Assembly (NCBI RefSeq): GCF_007018965.1
Contig: NZ_VJYZ01000005.1
Span: 1 to 64,000 of the forward strand
Reading direction: 5' to 3'
DNA: 64,000 bases
From: Paracoccus marinus
GTDB lineage: Bacteria; Pseudomonadota; Alphaproteobacteria; Rhodobacterales; Rhodobacteraceae
Below the pieces are notes generated by a model. The model searched no databases and was not told the origin of the DNA. It worked only from the letters and a program-made list of their open reading frames with translations. Within the stretch, counting starts at the first letter, position 1. The number at the start of each line of letters is the position of its first letter. The translations under genes and the position numbers were made by a program. Below are positions 47,798 to 57,545 of the stretch, piece by piece.

Positions 47798-48427
47798 TCA
47801 GGGGGCCTTGATCATCAAGAGCCAGGCCCGGCCGTGGCCGCGCCAGCCTTCCTTGACCATCGGCCGGCGGTCGGTGACCGCGTAGCCCAGCCGCTCGTAA
47901 AGCCGCCGCGCGCCGGGGTTGCCGTCCGACACGATCACGCTCATCCCGCGCGGCCCGGCCGTTTCCTCGGCCGAGGCGAGGAGCGCGCGCCCGACGCCCC
48001 GTCGCCGGAACGCCGAGGCGGTCGCGAGGATGTTGACGTAGCCGGTGCCGGCGGCCTCGTTTTCCAGCTGCTGCAGGGGCACGAACATGGGGGGCAGGTC
48101 GCCGGGCAGGGTCTCGGTCGGGGTCGCGGTTGGGGTCGCGGGCGGGTCGGGCAGTCGGCAGGCGTAGCAGCAGCCGGCGGGCCGGCCGTCGAACTCTGCC
48201 ACCCGCGCGTGGCGCCAGGACACGGTCGCGGTCTCGCCCTCAACACGCGCAAGGCCGACCTCGGCCGGGATTTGCCCCGGCTGCGCCAGCCGCGCCCACA
48301 GGTAGGACGGCAGCCCTTCGCCCGCCGCGTCGATCAGGGGAACCAGGAAACGGGCGTCGTCCTGCGTGGCAGGCCGGACCGTGATCCGGGGCATCAGCGA
48401 GGTCGGGGTGGCCGGACCGGGGGACAT
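47798..48427 (-). CDS. GNAT family N-acetyltransferase
   Basis: A protein of 209 residues (198 if the ATG at 48394 is used, where the fold begins with RITVRPATQDD). The acetyl-CoA-binding motif A is ILATASAFRRRGVGRALLASA, and GNPGARRLYERLGY is motif B. A Pro/Ala/Thr insert (PDPPATPTATPTE) interrupts the middle of the domain. The acetylated substrate cannot be predicted. Confidence 0.88.
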   Translation of the reverse strand: MSPGPATPTSLMPRITVRPATQDDARFLVPLIDAAGEGLPSYLWARLAQPGQIPAEVGLARVEGETATVSWRHARVAEFDGRPAGCCYACRLPDPPATPTATPTETLPGDLPPMFVPLQQLENEAAGTGYVNILATASAFRRRGVGRALLASAEETAGPRGMSVIVSDGNPGARRLYERLGYAVTDRRPMVKEGWRGHGRAWLLMIKAP

Positions 48428-48530
48428 GGCGGCGAGACTAGCACGCGGCCGGTGGGGCGTCGAACAGTGTAAAAGGACAGGTCGGGGGGCGGGCGCAGGC
48501 GCGGTCGGTCGCCGCCCGATCCCTCGCCCG

Positions 48531-49907
48531 TCAGGCGGGCTGCGCGGCCCCGTCGGGCGCGCCGACCCACCCGTCGCCGCGGGTCCAGAAGCGCCACAGA
48601 AGCAGCGCCGCCGCCGCCGACAGACCCGCGACCAGCCCAGCCCACAGCCCCTGCGGGCCCATGCCCACCGGGAACGCCAGCACATAGGCGGCGGGAATCC
48701 CGATCAGCCAGTAGCTCACCATCGTCAGCAAAAGCGGCACCCGCGTGTCCTGCACCCCGCGCAGAAGGCCAAGCGTCACCACCTGCATCGCGTCCACGAC
48801 CTGGAACGCGCCGGCATAGATCATCAGCGACGCGGCCAGCGCGACGATGGCGGGCGCGGCTGGATCGCTGTCGGCAAGGTAGAACCCGGTCAGCGTCCGC
48901 GGCAGCAGGATGAACATGGCCATCGTCAGCACCGCGAAGGCGAGCGACAGCACCAGCGCGGCCTTGGCCCCGCTGCGCAGCGACAGCGCGTCGCCCGCGC
49001 CCCTGGCCGCGCCCACGCGGATGGTGGCCGCGTTCGACAGGCCGATATGGACCATGAAGGTCAGCGACGCGATCTGCAGCGCGATCCCGTGTGCCGCCAG
49101 CGCCTCGGGACCGAACCAGCCCATCATCAGGTTCGAGCCGGTGAACATCGCGATCTCGGCGACCGTGGTCAGCCCGATCGGCAGCCCAAGCACCAGGATG
49201 TCGCGGAACGCGGCCCAGTCGGGGCGCCAGAAATGCTTGAACAGGTGAAAGCGGCGCGCCTCGGGCAGGCGGGCGGCGAACAGCGCCAGCGCGGCCAGCT
49301 GGATCCAGTTCACGCTCATCGAGGCGATGGCCGCGCCCATGATCCCCCAGGCGGGGAACGGGCCGGGGCCGAAGATCAGCAGCCAGTTGAACAGCACGTT
49401 CAGCGGCACGCCCGCCAGCGTGATCCACATCACGACGTTGGCGCGGCCGAGCGCGGCGAGATAGCTGTTGAGCGTCATCCCGCACAGCACGGCGGGCGTG
49501 GCGAAGGCCATGACCAGCAGCCATTCCTGCGCGAGCGCCGCCAACCTTGGCTCTTGACCCAGCGCCACAAGGATCGGGCCCGACGCCCACATGATCGGCG
49601 CCGACAGCGCCGCGTGCAGGATCGACAGCCACAGGGCCATCCGCGTGGACCGGCGCACATCGGTGTCGTCGTCGCGCGCAAGCGCCGTCGCCACCCGCGC
49701 CATCAGCCCCATCGCGTAGCCGCTGCCCGCCATGAACAGGATGAAGAAAAGCGAGGTCGCCAGCACCAGAGCCGCCAGCGCATCGACACCCAGCCGCGCG
49801 ACCATCAGCGTGTCGGTGACGCCGATGGCCATGCGCGCGAGATGGCTGCCGATGAGCGGCAGGGCGAGCGCGAGCGTGGGCAGGAAATGGGGGCGGATGC
49901 GGTCCAT
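48531..49907 (-). CDS. MATE family multidrug efflux transporter
   Basis: A 458-residue inner-membrane antiporter with about twelve helices in two homologous halves. The start (LALPLIGSHLARMAIGVTDT) and PVLNV-type loop (AGVPLNVLFNWLLIFG) are typical of NorM-like MATE proteins, which export cationic drugs using Na+ or H+. The start at 49907 (MDRIRPHF) matches the family. It is 103 bp upstream of the acetyltransferase gene on the same strand. Confidence 0.93.
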   Translation of the reverse strand: MDRIRPHFLPTLALALPLIGSHLARMAIGVTDTLMVARLGVDALAALVLATSLFFILFMAGSGYAMGLMARVATALARDDDTDVRRSTRMALWLSILHAALSAPIMWASGPILVALGQEPRLAALAQEWLLVMAFATPAVLCGMTLNSYLAALGRANVVMWITLAGVPLNVLFNWLLIFGPGPFPAWGIMGAAIASMSVNWIQLAALALFAARLPEARRFHLFKHFWRPDWAAFRDILVLGLPIGLTTVAEIAMFTGSNLMMGWFGPEALAAHGIALQIASLTFMVHIGLSNAATIRVGAARGAGDALSLRSGAKAALVLSLAFAVLTMAMFILLPRTLTGFYLADSDPAAPAIVALAASLMIYAGAFQVVDAMQVVTLGLLRGVQDTRVPLLLTMVSYWLIGIPAAYVLAFPVGMGPQGLWAGLVAGLSAAAALLLWRFWTRGDGWVGAPDGAAQPA

Positions 49908-50080
49908 GCGGGTTCCTTTGCATGGGGCCGTCGGCGGCCGCAAGGTGCCGCGTGACGCGGCGGCAGGGTTGTGCCGGACGGCGCTGCGGCCGGGCGGTCG
50001 GCTGGGGAGGGGGCGCGATACGCTCGTGCCGGGTTCTGGTCGACCGGCCGCCGGATCGTGCGGGCAGGCCCGCGCCCGGG

Positions 50081-50992
50081 TCAGTCCAGCGTCGCGGGCA
50101 GGGTCAGCCCCCGCAGGATTTCGGCCGCGGGCATGGGGCGCTTGCCTTGCCGCTGCGCCTGCATCACCTCGATCGCGCCGTCGCCGCAGGCGATGGTGAA
50201 GCCTTCGAGAACCTGCCCCGGCGTGTGGGCGGCAGACCCGACCGCGCCGGTATCGGCAAGCCGGGAACGCAGCAGCTTCACCCGCTCGCCCGCGATCTCG
50301 CACCACGCGCCGGGAAAGGGCGACAGCCCGCGGATCAACCTGTCCACCTGCGCCGCGGGCAGGGTCCAGTCGATCCGCGCCTCGGCCTTGTCGATCTTGG
50401 CGGCGTAGGTCACGCCCGCGTCGGGCTGCGGCCGCGCGGCAAGGGGCAGGCGCGCCAGCGTGTCCACGATCAGCGCCGCGCCCATCGCGGCCAGCCGGTC
50501 GTGCAGGTCGCCTGTAGTGTCCTCGGGGCCGATCGGGGTCCTCGCCTCGGCCAGGACCGGGCCGGTGTCCAGCCCCGCCTCCATCTGCATGATGGCTGTG
50601 CCGGTTTCCGCGTCGCCCGTCATCACCGCCCGGTGGATCGGCGCCGCCCCGCGCCAGCGCGGCAGGATCGAGGCGTGGATGTTGAGGCAGCCGAGCCGCG
50701 GCGCGTCCAGCACCGGCTGCGGCAGGATCAGGCCATAGGCCACGACCACGGCCACGTCCGCGCCAAGCGCCGCGAACGCCGCCTGCTCGTCGGCGCCGCG
50801 CAGGCGTTCGGGGGTGCGGACGGCGATCCCCAGCGCCTCGGCCGCGTCCTGCACGGGCGATGGGCGCGGCTTTTGGCCCCGGCCCGCGGCGCGCGGGGGC
50901 TGGGAATAGACGGCCACGACCTGATGCGCGGCGGCGATGGCCTTGAGCGCCGGCACCGAAAACGCGGGCGTCCCCATGAAAACGACACGCAT
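50081..50992 (-). CDS. fmt: Methionyl-tRNA formyltransferase
   Basis: A 303-residue enzyme that formylates initiator Met-tRNA using 10-formyl-tetrahydrofolate. The start [19 protein letters not shown], the signature [19 protein letters not shown] and METGLDTG-type motif ([13 protein letters not shown]) are all present. It lies downstream of three deformylase-family genes on the same strand, 105 bp behind the last, so formylation and deformylation genes are clustered. Confidence 0.97.
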   Translation of the reverse strand: MRVVFMGTPAFSVPALKAIAAAHQVVAVYSQPPRAAGRGQKPRPSPVQDAAEALGIAVRTPERLRGADEQAAFAALGADVAVVVAYGLILPQPVLDAPRLGCLNIHASILPRWRGAAPIHRAVMTGDAETGTAIMQMEAGLDTGPVLAEARTPIGPEDTTGDLHDRLAAMGAALIVDTLARLPLAARPQPDAGVTYAAKIDKAEARIDWTLPAAQVDRLIRGLSPFPGAWCEIAGERVKLLRSRLADTGAVGSAAHTPGQVLEGFTIACGDGAIEVMQAQRQGKRPMPAAEILRGLTLPATLD

Positions 50993-51097
50993 CGCGGCCC
51001 CCTTTGCGGATGTTTCGACAGACGGATAGCGCCGGGCGGCGGGGTGAGACAGCGGATAGTTGCGGATGCGCGGCGGCCCGCCCCCTGTTGCCTTCCT

Positions 51098-51598
51098 TCA
51101 GCGCCGCGACAGCTTGGACGACTTCGCGACCAGCATCCGCCGCTTCAGCGCCGACAGGTGGTCCACATAGACGCGCCCGTTCAGGTGGTCGATCTGGTGC
51201 TGGACGCTGGTGGCCCACAGACCGACGAAGTCGCGGTCCTCGACCTCGCCCCGGTCGTTCAGGAACCGCACGGTGACGGCGCGCGGGCGCTCGATCACGG
51301 CCGAGACGCCGGGCAGGTTCGGGCTCGCCTCGTCATGGGCGCGCATCCGGGCGGAGGCGTGCAGCACCTCGGGGTTGGCCATCCGCACGACCTCGCCCCG
51401 CCGGTCCGAGGCGTCCACGACCGCGAGCCGCAGCATGACCCCGATCTGGGGCGCGGCAAGGCCCACGCCGGGCATCGCCTCCATCGTGTGGACCATGTCG
51501 TCCCAGACCGCGCGCACGGCGTCGGTGATCGCACCCACCGGCTCGGCCGCGCTGTGCAGGCGGCGGTCGTCGTAGGGGATGAAGGGGCGGACCGCCAC
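51098..51598 (-). CDS. Degenerate peptide deformylase paralogue, probably catalytically dead
   Basis: A 166-residue protein with the deformylase fold and an intact motif 1 (GVGLAAPQ, residues 44-51). Motif 2, normally EGCLS, reads EASPN: the metal-binding cysteine is Ser92 (codon AGC on the minus strand at 51325). Motif 3, normally QHExDH, reads QHQIDH: the catalytic glutamate is Gln135 (codon CAG at 51196). Both changes should abolish normal metal-dependent hydrolysis. The frame is otherwise intact and as long as its active relatives, so it is not a simple pseudogene. It is the third of three tandem paralogues, four bases behind the second. A role in binding nascent chains or ribosomes is possible but is inference. 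Confidence 0.85.
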   Translation of the reverse strand: MAVRPFIPYDDRRLHSAAEPVGAITDAVRAVWDDMVHTMEAMPGVGLAAPQIGVMLRLAVVDASDRRGEVVRMANPEVLHASARMRAHDEASPNLPGVSAVIERPRAVTVRFLNDRGEVEDRDFVGLWATSVQHQIDHLNGRVYVDHLSALKRRMLVAKSSKLSRR

Positions 51599-51602
51599 GC
51601 GA

Positions 51603-52151
51603 TCAGCGACCCGGCCGGTCGGGTGCCGAAGCCGGGTTGGGCCGGTCCGTCGCGTCGGCCGCGTCCACGATCAGGATGCCGTCGAGATGATCGTATTCGT
51701 GCTGCGCGATGCGGGCGGCGTCGCCCGACAGGTCGGCCTCGTGCGCCGCGCCGACCAGGTCGAACCAGCGCATCCGCACCTCGACGGGGCGCGACATCTC
51801 GACCGGGCGGTCGGGGATCGACAGGCACTGCTCACGCACGACCGCCGAGGTGTCCGAGCGCCACAGGACTTGCGGGTCCAGCATCACGACGGGCGCGGGC
51901 GCGCCGGATTTCCATTGCGGGTCCATGACGAACATCCGCACCGCCCGGCCCACCTGCGGGGCGGCAAGGCCGCGACCCCGGGCGTCGTACATCGTCGCCA
52001 GCAGGTCGGCCGCCAGACGCTCGCGCTCAGCCGGCGCGACCAGCGCGGCGGCCGTGCAGGGCGCGCGCAGCCCCGGGTCGGGATGGGTCAGGATCGCTCG
52101 GATCGTGCCACCGACAGGCGGCGGCGGGGGCACGCGCTCACGCTCAGGCAC
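51603..52151 (-). CDS. Peptide deformylase, second paralogue
   Basis: A 182-residue metalloenzyme-like protein of the deformylase family. Motif 1 reads GRGLAAPQ (canonical Val is Arg), motif 2 reads EQCLS (canonical Gly is Gln, with the cysteine kept), and motif 3 is a complete QHEYDH. The metal site and catalytic glutamate are therefore present and it may be active, perhaps with altered specificity. N- and C-termini are extended by Pro-rich stretches. Its start overlaps the end of the canonical def gene by eight bases. Confidence 0.88.
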   Translation of the reverse strand: MPERERVPPPPPVGGTIRAILTHPDPGLRAPCTAAALVAPAERERLAADLLATMYDARGRGLAAPQVGRAVRMFVMDPQWKSGAPAPVVMLDPQVLWRSDTSAVVREQCLSIPDRPVEMSRPVEVRMRWFDLVGAAHEADLSGDAARIAQHEYDHLDGILIVDAADATDRPNPASAPDRPGR

Positions 52152-52671
52152 GGTCGCGGTCCAGTTCGCGCTTCAACTTGACCATCTTGCGGGTGATCAT
52201 CTGCCGCTTCATGGGGCCGACATGGTCGATGAACAGCTTGCCGTTCAGGTGGTCCAGCTCGTGCTGCGCGCAGGTGGACCAAAGCCCGTCGAAATCGCGT
52301 TCCTGCGTCTTGCCGTCGAGCCCGGTCCAGCGCATCCGAACCTCGGTCGGGCGGACCACCTCGGCGTAGATGTCGGGAAACGACAGGCAGCCTTCCTCGA
52401 AGATCCGCGTGGTCTCGGACAGGCTGACGATCTCGGGGTTGACCATGACCAGGGGCGCGGCGCTGCGGTCGGGATCCTTGCTGCAATCCATCACGAACAT
52501 CCGCTGCAGGACGCCCAGCTGCGGCGCGGCAAGGCCCACGCCCGGCGCCTGGTACATCGTGGCCAGCATGTCGGCCGCCAGCGTCTCGAGCTCGGGCGTG
52601 ATCCGCACGACCGGCTCGCAGCGTTTCTTGAGGCGTGGATCGGGGTGAAGGATGATGTGTCGAAGTGTCAT
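52144..52671 (-). CDS. def: Peptide deformylase, canonical
   Basis: A 175-residue enzyme that removes the formyl group from the N-terminal methionine of new proteins. All three motifs are exact: GVGLAAPQ, EGCLS and QHELDH, giving the Cys and two His metal ligands and the catalytic Glu. The start MTLRHIILHPDPRLKK is typical. It is first in the row def, second paralogue, degenerate third paralogue, fmt, and diverges from the PatB-type lyase gene with 80 bp between the starts. Confidence 0.97.
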   Translation of the reverse strand: MTLRHIILHPDPRLKKRCEPVVRITPELETLAADMLATMYQAPGVGLAAPQLGVLQRMFVMDCSKDPDRSAAPLVMVNPEIVSLSETTRIFEEGCLSFPDIYAEVVRPTEVRMRWTGLDGKTQERDFDGLWSTCAQHELDHLNGKLFIDHVGPMKRQMITRKMVKLKRELDRDRA

Positions 52672-52751
52672 CCGCGCCGTGTAGGCGATGGCTTTCCGCC
52701 GCGCAACAGATCGCTATGCTGCGCGCGAAATCGCAACCGGGGACAACGCTG

Positions 52752-53936
52752 ATGGCCGATATCGACTTCGACACGCTGATCGACCGCCGCGGCACGATGT
52801 GCAGCAAATGGGACGACATGGGGGCCCTGTTCGGCATCGACGAGCCCGACGCGCTGGCGATGTGGGTCGCGGACATGGACTTCAAGGCGCCCGAGGCGGT
52901 CCGCCGCGCGCTCGAGGAAACGGTTGCCTGCGGGATCTACGGCTATCCGGGGCAGAACCTGCCCTATCTCGACGCGATCCGCTGGTGGATGGAGAACCGT
53001 CACGGCTGGCAGATCCAGCGCGACGACATCCTGTCGGTGCACGGGCTGGTCAACGGGACCGCGCTGGCGATCGACGCCTATACCAATCCCGGCGACGGCG
53101 TGATCCTGATGACGCCGGTCTATCACGCCTTCGCCCGCGTGATCCGCGCCGCCGGGCGCGAGGTCGTGGAACTGCCGCTGGCGCAGGTCGACGGGCAGTA
53201 CATGATGGACTGGGACGGCTGGGCCGCGCGCCTGACCGGGCGCGAGCGGATGCTGATCCTGTGTTCGCCCCACAACCCCGGCGGCCGGGTCTGGTCGGCC
53301 GACGAACTGCGCCGCGTCGCCGACTTCTGCCGCGAGCGTGACATCGTGCTGGTGTCGGACGAGATCCACCACGACCTCGTCCTGCCGGGCGCGCCCGTGC
53401 ACACGCCGACGGCGGTCGCAGCACCCGACATCGCCGACCGGCTCGTCACGCTGACGTCCGCGACCAAGACCTTCAACATCGCGGGCGCCCATGTCGGCAA
53501 CGCGATCATCACCGACCCGGTGCTGCGCGACCGCTACAAGGCGCGGATGATGGCGCTCGGCATCTCGCCCGGTCTGTTCGGGCTGCCGATGGTGACCGCC
53601 GCCTATTCGCCCGAGGGGGCCGAATGGGTGGACGCGCTGCGCGTCTATGTCAGCAAGAACGCCCGCATCTTCGACGACGCGCTGGCGCGGATCCCCGGCG
53701 CCAAGTCGATGAAGCTGCAATCGACCTATCTCGCCTGGGTCGATTTCAGCGGCATGGGCCTGTCCGCCGAGGACCTGCACCGCCGGGTCGAGGGGCAGGC
53801 GCGGATCGCGGCCAACCACGGCGAAAGCTTCGGTCTGGGCGGCGAGTGCTGGATGCGGTTCAACCTTGCCACGCCGAGCGCGCGGATCCACGAGGCGGTG
53901 GCCCGGCTGCGCGACGCGTTCAAGGACCTGCAGTGA
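52752..53936 (+). CDS. PatB/MalY-type PLP-dependent C-S beta-lyase
   Basis: A 394-residue fold-type I aminotransferase-like enzyme that cleaves cystathionine or other cysteine S-conjugates to a thiol, pyruvate and ammonia. Lys239 in TSATKTFNIAGAHVGN is the PLP lysine, Asp203 in VSDEIHHDLV pairs with the cofactor, and SPHNPGGRVW is the phosphate-side loop. The start MADIDFDTLIDRRGTMCSKW is the family N-terminus. Whether it serves methionine synthesis or sulfur salvage is not decided by sequence. Confidence 0.93.
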   Translation: MADIDFDTLIDRRGTMCSKWDDMGALFGIDEPDALAMWVADMDFKAPEAVRRALEETVACGIYGYPGQNLPYLDAIRWWMENRHGWQIQRDDILSVHGLVNGTALAIDAYTNPGDGVILMTPVYHAFARVIRAAGREVVELPLAQVDGQYMMDWDGWAARLTGRERMLILCSPHNPGGRVWSADELRRVADFCRERDIVLVSDEIHHDLVLPGAPVHTPTAVAAPDIADRLVTLTSATKTFNIAGAHVGNAIITDPVLRDRYKARMMALGISPGLFGLPMVTAAYSPEGAEWVDALRVYVSKNARIFDDALARIPGAKSMKLQSTYLAWVDFSGMGLSAEDLHRRVEGQARIAANHGESFGLGGECWMRFNLATPSARIHEAVARLRDAFKDLQ

Positions 53937-54036
53937 CGACCGCCGGGCCGGACGCGCCGCGCGGGAGCGCGGGCGGACGGATGGCATCGGCAGCGTGCGC
54001 GGCCGCGGGAATGGCGGCGGGCAAGGCGCGCGGCTG

Positions 54037-54693
54037 ATGTTCGCGCGGCTCTTTTCCGCGCTATCGATCGCGGCCGTCCTTGCCGGCGCGTTCGTCGCGT
54101 GGGCGCCGGAACGGGCCCGCCTGCCGGCACCCCTGCCGCCCGCCATCCCGACCCCGGCGCTACCCCCACCGCTGCCGCCGGCCACGCGCCTGCCGCTGCC
54201 CCGCATCCCGTTTCCCGACCTGCACTGGCCGCGCTTTCCCCGTCCGGCACCCGCGCCCGAGCCGAAGATCGCAAGCCCGATCCAGCGCATCCTGGTGGAA
54301 AAGGCGGCCCGCCGCATGACCGTCTGGCAGGCCGTTGGGCCCAGCAAGGTCTATCCGATCGCGCTGGGGTTCGCGCCCGATGGCGACAAGTCGCGCCAGG
54401 GCGACGGCCGCACCCCCGAGGGCGTGTTCCGGATCGACCGGCTGAACGACCGCAGCGCCTATCACCTGTCGCTGGGGCTGGACTATCCCCAGCCGCAGCA
54501 CCGCGCGGCGGCGCGCAGGCTGGGACAGGACCCCGGCGGTGACATCATGATCCACGGCCAGCCGAACCAGCTTCCCGACGGCACCCGCGTGCCCGGCGAC
54601 TGGACCGCGGGCTGCATCGCCGTGACCGACGCGCAGATCGAGGAACTGTTCGCCCACACCGGCATCGGCACCGAGGTCGAGATCAGGCCCTGA
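54037..54693 (+). CDS. L,D-transpeptidase (YkuD) family protein
   Basis: A 218-residue envelope enzyme. An N-terminal hydrophobic helix (residues about 7-22) leads into a long Pro-rich linker (about 28-75) that could span peptidoglycan, then a YkuD domain. His173 (IMIHGQP) and Cys193 (WTAGCIAVTD) are the catalytic pair of the HxxxN/SxGC-type motif. Such enzymes form 3-3 crosslinks or attach proteins to the wall; several in Gram-negative bacteria only have the fold. Converges on rfbA. Confidence 0.9.
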   Translation: MFARLFSALSIAAVLAGAFVAWAPERARLPAPLPPAIPTPALPPPLPPATRLPLPRIPFPDLHWPRFPRPAPAPEPKIASPIQRILVEKAARRMTVWQAVGPSKVYPIALGFAPDGDKSRQGDGRTPEGVFRIDRLNDRSAYHLSLGLDYPQPQHRAAARRLGQDPGGDIMIHGQPNQLPDGTRVPGDWTAGCIAVTDAQIEELFAHTGIGTEVEIRP

Positions 54694-54771
54694 GTCGGGA
54701 CCGGGGCGCGGACCTTGAAGGCGCGGGGCCCGGCGTGCCCCGCCGGAACCGCGTCGCCCGACGCCCCGTCG

Positions 54772-55656
54772 TCAGTCCAGCAGCCGTCGCAGGTAGCCGC
54801 CGTATTCGTTCTTGCCGAACAGCTTCGCCCGCGCGCGCAGGTCGTCGTCGCCGATCCAGCCCTGATCGTGCGCGATCTCGTCGGGGCTGCCCGACTGCAT
54901 CCCCTGCCGCTGTTCCAGCGTGCGGACGAAGTTGCCCGCGTCGAGCAGGCTCGCATGGGTCCCGGTGTCGAGCCAGGCGTAGCCCCGGCCCATCCGCTCG
55001 ACGTTCAGCCGCCCCTCGTGCAGGTAGGTTTCGAGCAGGGTGGTGATTTCCAGCTCGCCCCGCGCCGACGGCTTCACCGACCGCGCCCGCGCGGGCGCGT
55101 CGGCGTCGAGGAAGTAAAGCCCGGTCACCGCATAGTTCGACGGCGGGACCTCGGGCTTTTCGATGATCTCGACCGCCCGACCGTTGCCGTCGAACGCGAC
55201 CACGCCGTAGCGTTCCGGGTCTGCCACGTGATAGCCGAAGACCGTCGCCTCGGCCCGCGCGTCCGCCTGCTGCAGCATCTCGGTCAGGCCGTGGCCGAAG
55301 AAGATGTTGTCCCCCAGGACCATCGCCGACGGCGCGCCGGCCAGGAAATCCTCGGCCAGGATATAGGCCTGCGCCAGCCCGTCGGGACGCGCCTGCACGA
55401 TCCATTCGAACCGCAGCCCCCACTGGCTGCCGTCGCCCAGCAGGCGCTGGAACTGGGTCTGGTCGTCGGGGGTCGTGATGATCGCGATCTCGCGGATGCC
55501 GGCCAGCATCAGCACGCTGATCGGATAATAGATCATCGGCTTGTCGTAGATCGGCAGCAGCTGCTTCGACACGCCCATGGTGATCGGATAAAGCCGCGTG
55601 CCCGAGCCGCCGGCCAGGATGATGCCCTTCCGCTGGGCGGGACTAGCTTGGGTCAT
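54772..55656 (-). CDS. rfbA: Glucose-1-phosphate thymidylyltransferase
   Basis: A 294-residue nucleotidyltransferase, the first step of dTDP-L-rhamnose synthesis (glucose 1-phosphate plus dTTP to dTDP-glucose). The signature is [20 protein letters not shown] followed by [22 protein letters not shown] and [10 protein letters not shown] are also diagnostic. It is last in the operon rfbC-rfbB-rfbD-rfbA and its ATG overlaps the rfbD stop by four bases. Confidence 0.96.
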   Translation of the reverse strand: MTQASPAQRKGIILAGGSGTRLYPITMGVSKQLLPIYDKPMIYYPISVLMLAGIREIAIITTPDDQTQFQRLLGDGSQWGLRFEWIVQARPDGLAQAYILAEDFLAGAPSAMVLGDNIFFGHGLTEMLQQADARAEATVFGYHVADPERYGVVAFDGNGRAVEIIEKPEVPPSNYAVTGLYFLDADAPARARSVKPSARGELEITTLLETYLHEGRLNVERMGRGYAWLDTGTHASLLDAGNFVRTLEQRQGMQSGSPDEIAHDQGWIGDDDLRARAKLFGKNEYGGYLRRLLD

Positions 55657-56504
55657 GCGGAGAGTTCCTCGATCACGGGTTTCAGGCTGTCGCGCCAGTC
55701 GGGGCGCGGAATGTCGAAGTCGCGGGTAATGGCCGCGCAGTGCAGGCGCGAGTTCAGCGGCCTGCGCGCGGGCGTGGGATAGTCGGCGGACGGGATGTCG
55801 GCCACCTCGGGCGAAAGCCCGGACTGCGCGAAGATCTCGCGCGCGAATTCGGCCCAGCTGACGTCGGGCGCGCCCGCGAAGTGGTAGATGCCGCCCTTTG
55901 CAGGATCGTCCGCCATCGCCCGGGCCATCGTCAGCACCGCCCGCGCGATGTCGGCGGCGGCGGTCGGCCCGCCGATCTGGTCCGCGACGACCGTCAGGCG
56001 CGGCCGTTCCGCGCCGAGCCGCCGCATCGTCTTGACGAAGTTCGCGCCGTGGGCCGAGAAAACCCAGCTGGTCCGCAGCACGGCCCACTGCCCGCCGGCG
56101 GCGGCGATCGCCCGCTCGCCCTCCAGCTTGGTCGCACCATAGACGCCCAGCGGCCCCGTCTCCGCATCCTCGGCGCGGGGCTGGTCGCCCGAGCCGTCGA
56201 ACACGTAATCGGTCGAGATGTGGACGAACGGCACGCCCAGTTCCGCGCAGGCCGCGGCCATGGCGCCCGGCGCGTCGGCGTTCACCAGCCGCGCGGCCGC
56301 CTGGTCGGATTCTGCCTTGTCAACGGCGGTATAGGCGGCGGCGTTGATGACCGCGCGCGGACGGGCGTCACGGATCAGCGCGGCGCAGGCCGCAGGGTCG
56401 GTCAGGTCGGCCTCGTCCCGTCCCGCGAACCGCGCGTCCGGCGCGATCCGCGCCAGTTCCAGCGCGACCTGCCCGGTCTTGCCAAAGATCAGCAGCCCGT
56501 CCAT
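55653..56504 (-). CDS. rfbD: dTDP-4-dehydrorhamnose reductase
   Basis: A 283-residue extended short-chain dehydrogenase, the last step to dTDP-L-rhamnose, using NAD(P)[12 protein letters not shown] is the nucleotide loop, [12 protein letters not shown] is strongly conserved, and the catalytic Tyr-Lys pair is in [10 protein letters not shown]. It starts three bases after rfbB ends and overlaps rfbA by four bases, so the operon is tightly coupled. Confidence 0.96.
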   Translation of the reverse strand: MDGLLIFGKTGQVALELARIAPDARFAGRDEADLTDPAACAALIRDARPRAVINAAAYTAVDKAESDQAAARLVNADAPGAMAAACAELGVPFVHISTDYVFDGSGDQPRAEDAETGPLGVYGATKLEGERAIAAAGGQWAVLRTSWVFSAHGANFVKTMRRLGAERPRLTVVADQIGGPTAAADIARAVLTMARAMADDPAKGGIYHFAGAPDVSWAEFAREIFAQSGLSPEVADIPSADYPTPARRPLNSRLHCAAITRDFDIPRPDWRDSLKPVIEELSA

Positions 56505-56507
56505 CCG

Positions 56508-57545
56508 TCAGGCGGTTCCAAGCCGCTTGCCCACGCCCTCGCGGTCCAGCAGCGGCTGCCACCAGTCCTCGTTGGCGAGATACCATTCGACCGTGCGCCG
56601 CAACCCTTCCTCGACCGTGACCGAGGGGCGCCAGCCCAGTTCCGTGCGGATCCGGGTCGGGTCGATGGCGTAGCGGCGGTCGTGGCCGGGACGGTCGGTC
56701 ACGAAGGTGATGAGCCGGTCGTGCGGCGCGTTGTCCGGGCGCAGGTCGTCCAGATGCGCGCAGATCGTGCGGACGAGGTCGATGTTCCTGGCCTCGTTCT
56801 CGCCGCCGATGTTGTAGCTGCGCCCGTTTTCGCCCTTTTCCAGGCACAGAAGCAGCGCGTCGGCGTGATCCTCGACGTAAAGCCAGTCGCGCACGTTGCC
56901 GCCGTCGCCGTAGACCGGGATCGGCTGGCCCGCCAGCGCGCGCAGGATCACCACCGGCACCAGCTTCTCGGGGAAGTGGTAGGGGCCGTAGTTGTTCGAG
57001 CAGTTGGTCAGCACGACCGGCAGGCCATAGGTCTCGTGCCAAGCGCGGACTAGGTGGTCGGACGCGGCCTTGGACGCCGAATAGGGGCTGCGCGGATCGT
57101 AGGGCGTGTCCTCGGTGAACTGCCCGGTCTCGCCCAGCGATCCGAACACCTCGTCGGTCGAGATGTGGTGGAAGCGGAATCCCTCGGGCTTGCCCGCGTT
57201 CGTCCAGTAGGCGCGGGCGGCTTCCAGCATGTTGTAGGTGCCGTTGACGTTCGTCTCGACAAACGCGCCGGGGCCGTCGATCGAGCGGTCCACGTGGCTT
57301 TCGGCGGCAAGGTGCATCACCGCGTCGGGCCGGTGCCGGGCAAAGATGCGGTCCAGCGCCGCACGGTCGCGGATGTCGGCATGTTCGAACGCATAGCCCG
57401 GGCTGTTTCCCACCGGCGCCACGTTCGCCGCGTTCGCGGCATAGGTCATCGCGTCCAGGTTCACGACCTCGTGCCCCCGCGCCACCGCAAGCCGCACCAC
57501 GGCAGAGCCGATGAAGCCCGCCCCGCCAGTCACCAGAATCTTCAT
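56508..57545 (-). CDS. rfbB: dTDP-glucose 4,6-dehydratase
   Basis: A 345-residue NAD-dependent enzyme, the second step of the rhamnose pathway. [13 protein letters not shown] is the Rossmann motif, [15 protein letters not shown] and [14 protein letters not shown] are near-invariant in the family, and the catalytic pair is in [11 protein letters not shown]. The ATG overlaps the rfbC stop by four bases. Confidence 0.97.
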   Translation of the reverse strand: MKILVTGGAGFIGSAVVRLAVARGHEVVNLDAMTYAANAANVAPVGNSPGYAFEHADIRDRAALDRIFARHRPDAVMHLAAESHVDRSIDGPGAFVETNVNGTYNMLEAARAYWTNAGKPEGFRFHHISTDEVFGSLGETGQFTEDTPYDPRSPYSASKAASDHLVRAWHETYGLPVVLTNCSNNYGPYHFPEKLVPVVILRALAGQPIPVYGDGGNVRDWLYVEDHADALLLCLEKGENGRSYNIGGENEARNIDLVRTICAHLDDLRPDNAPHDRLITFVTDRPGHDRRYAIDPTRIRTELGWRPSVTVEEGLRRTVEWYLANEDWWQPLLDREGVGKRLGTA

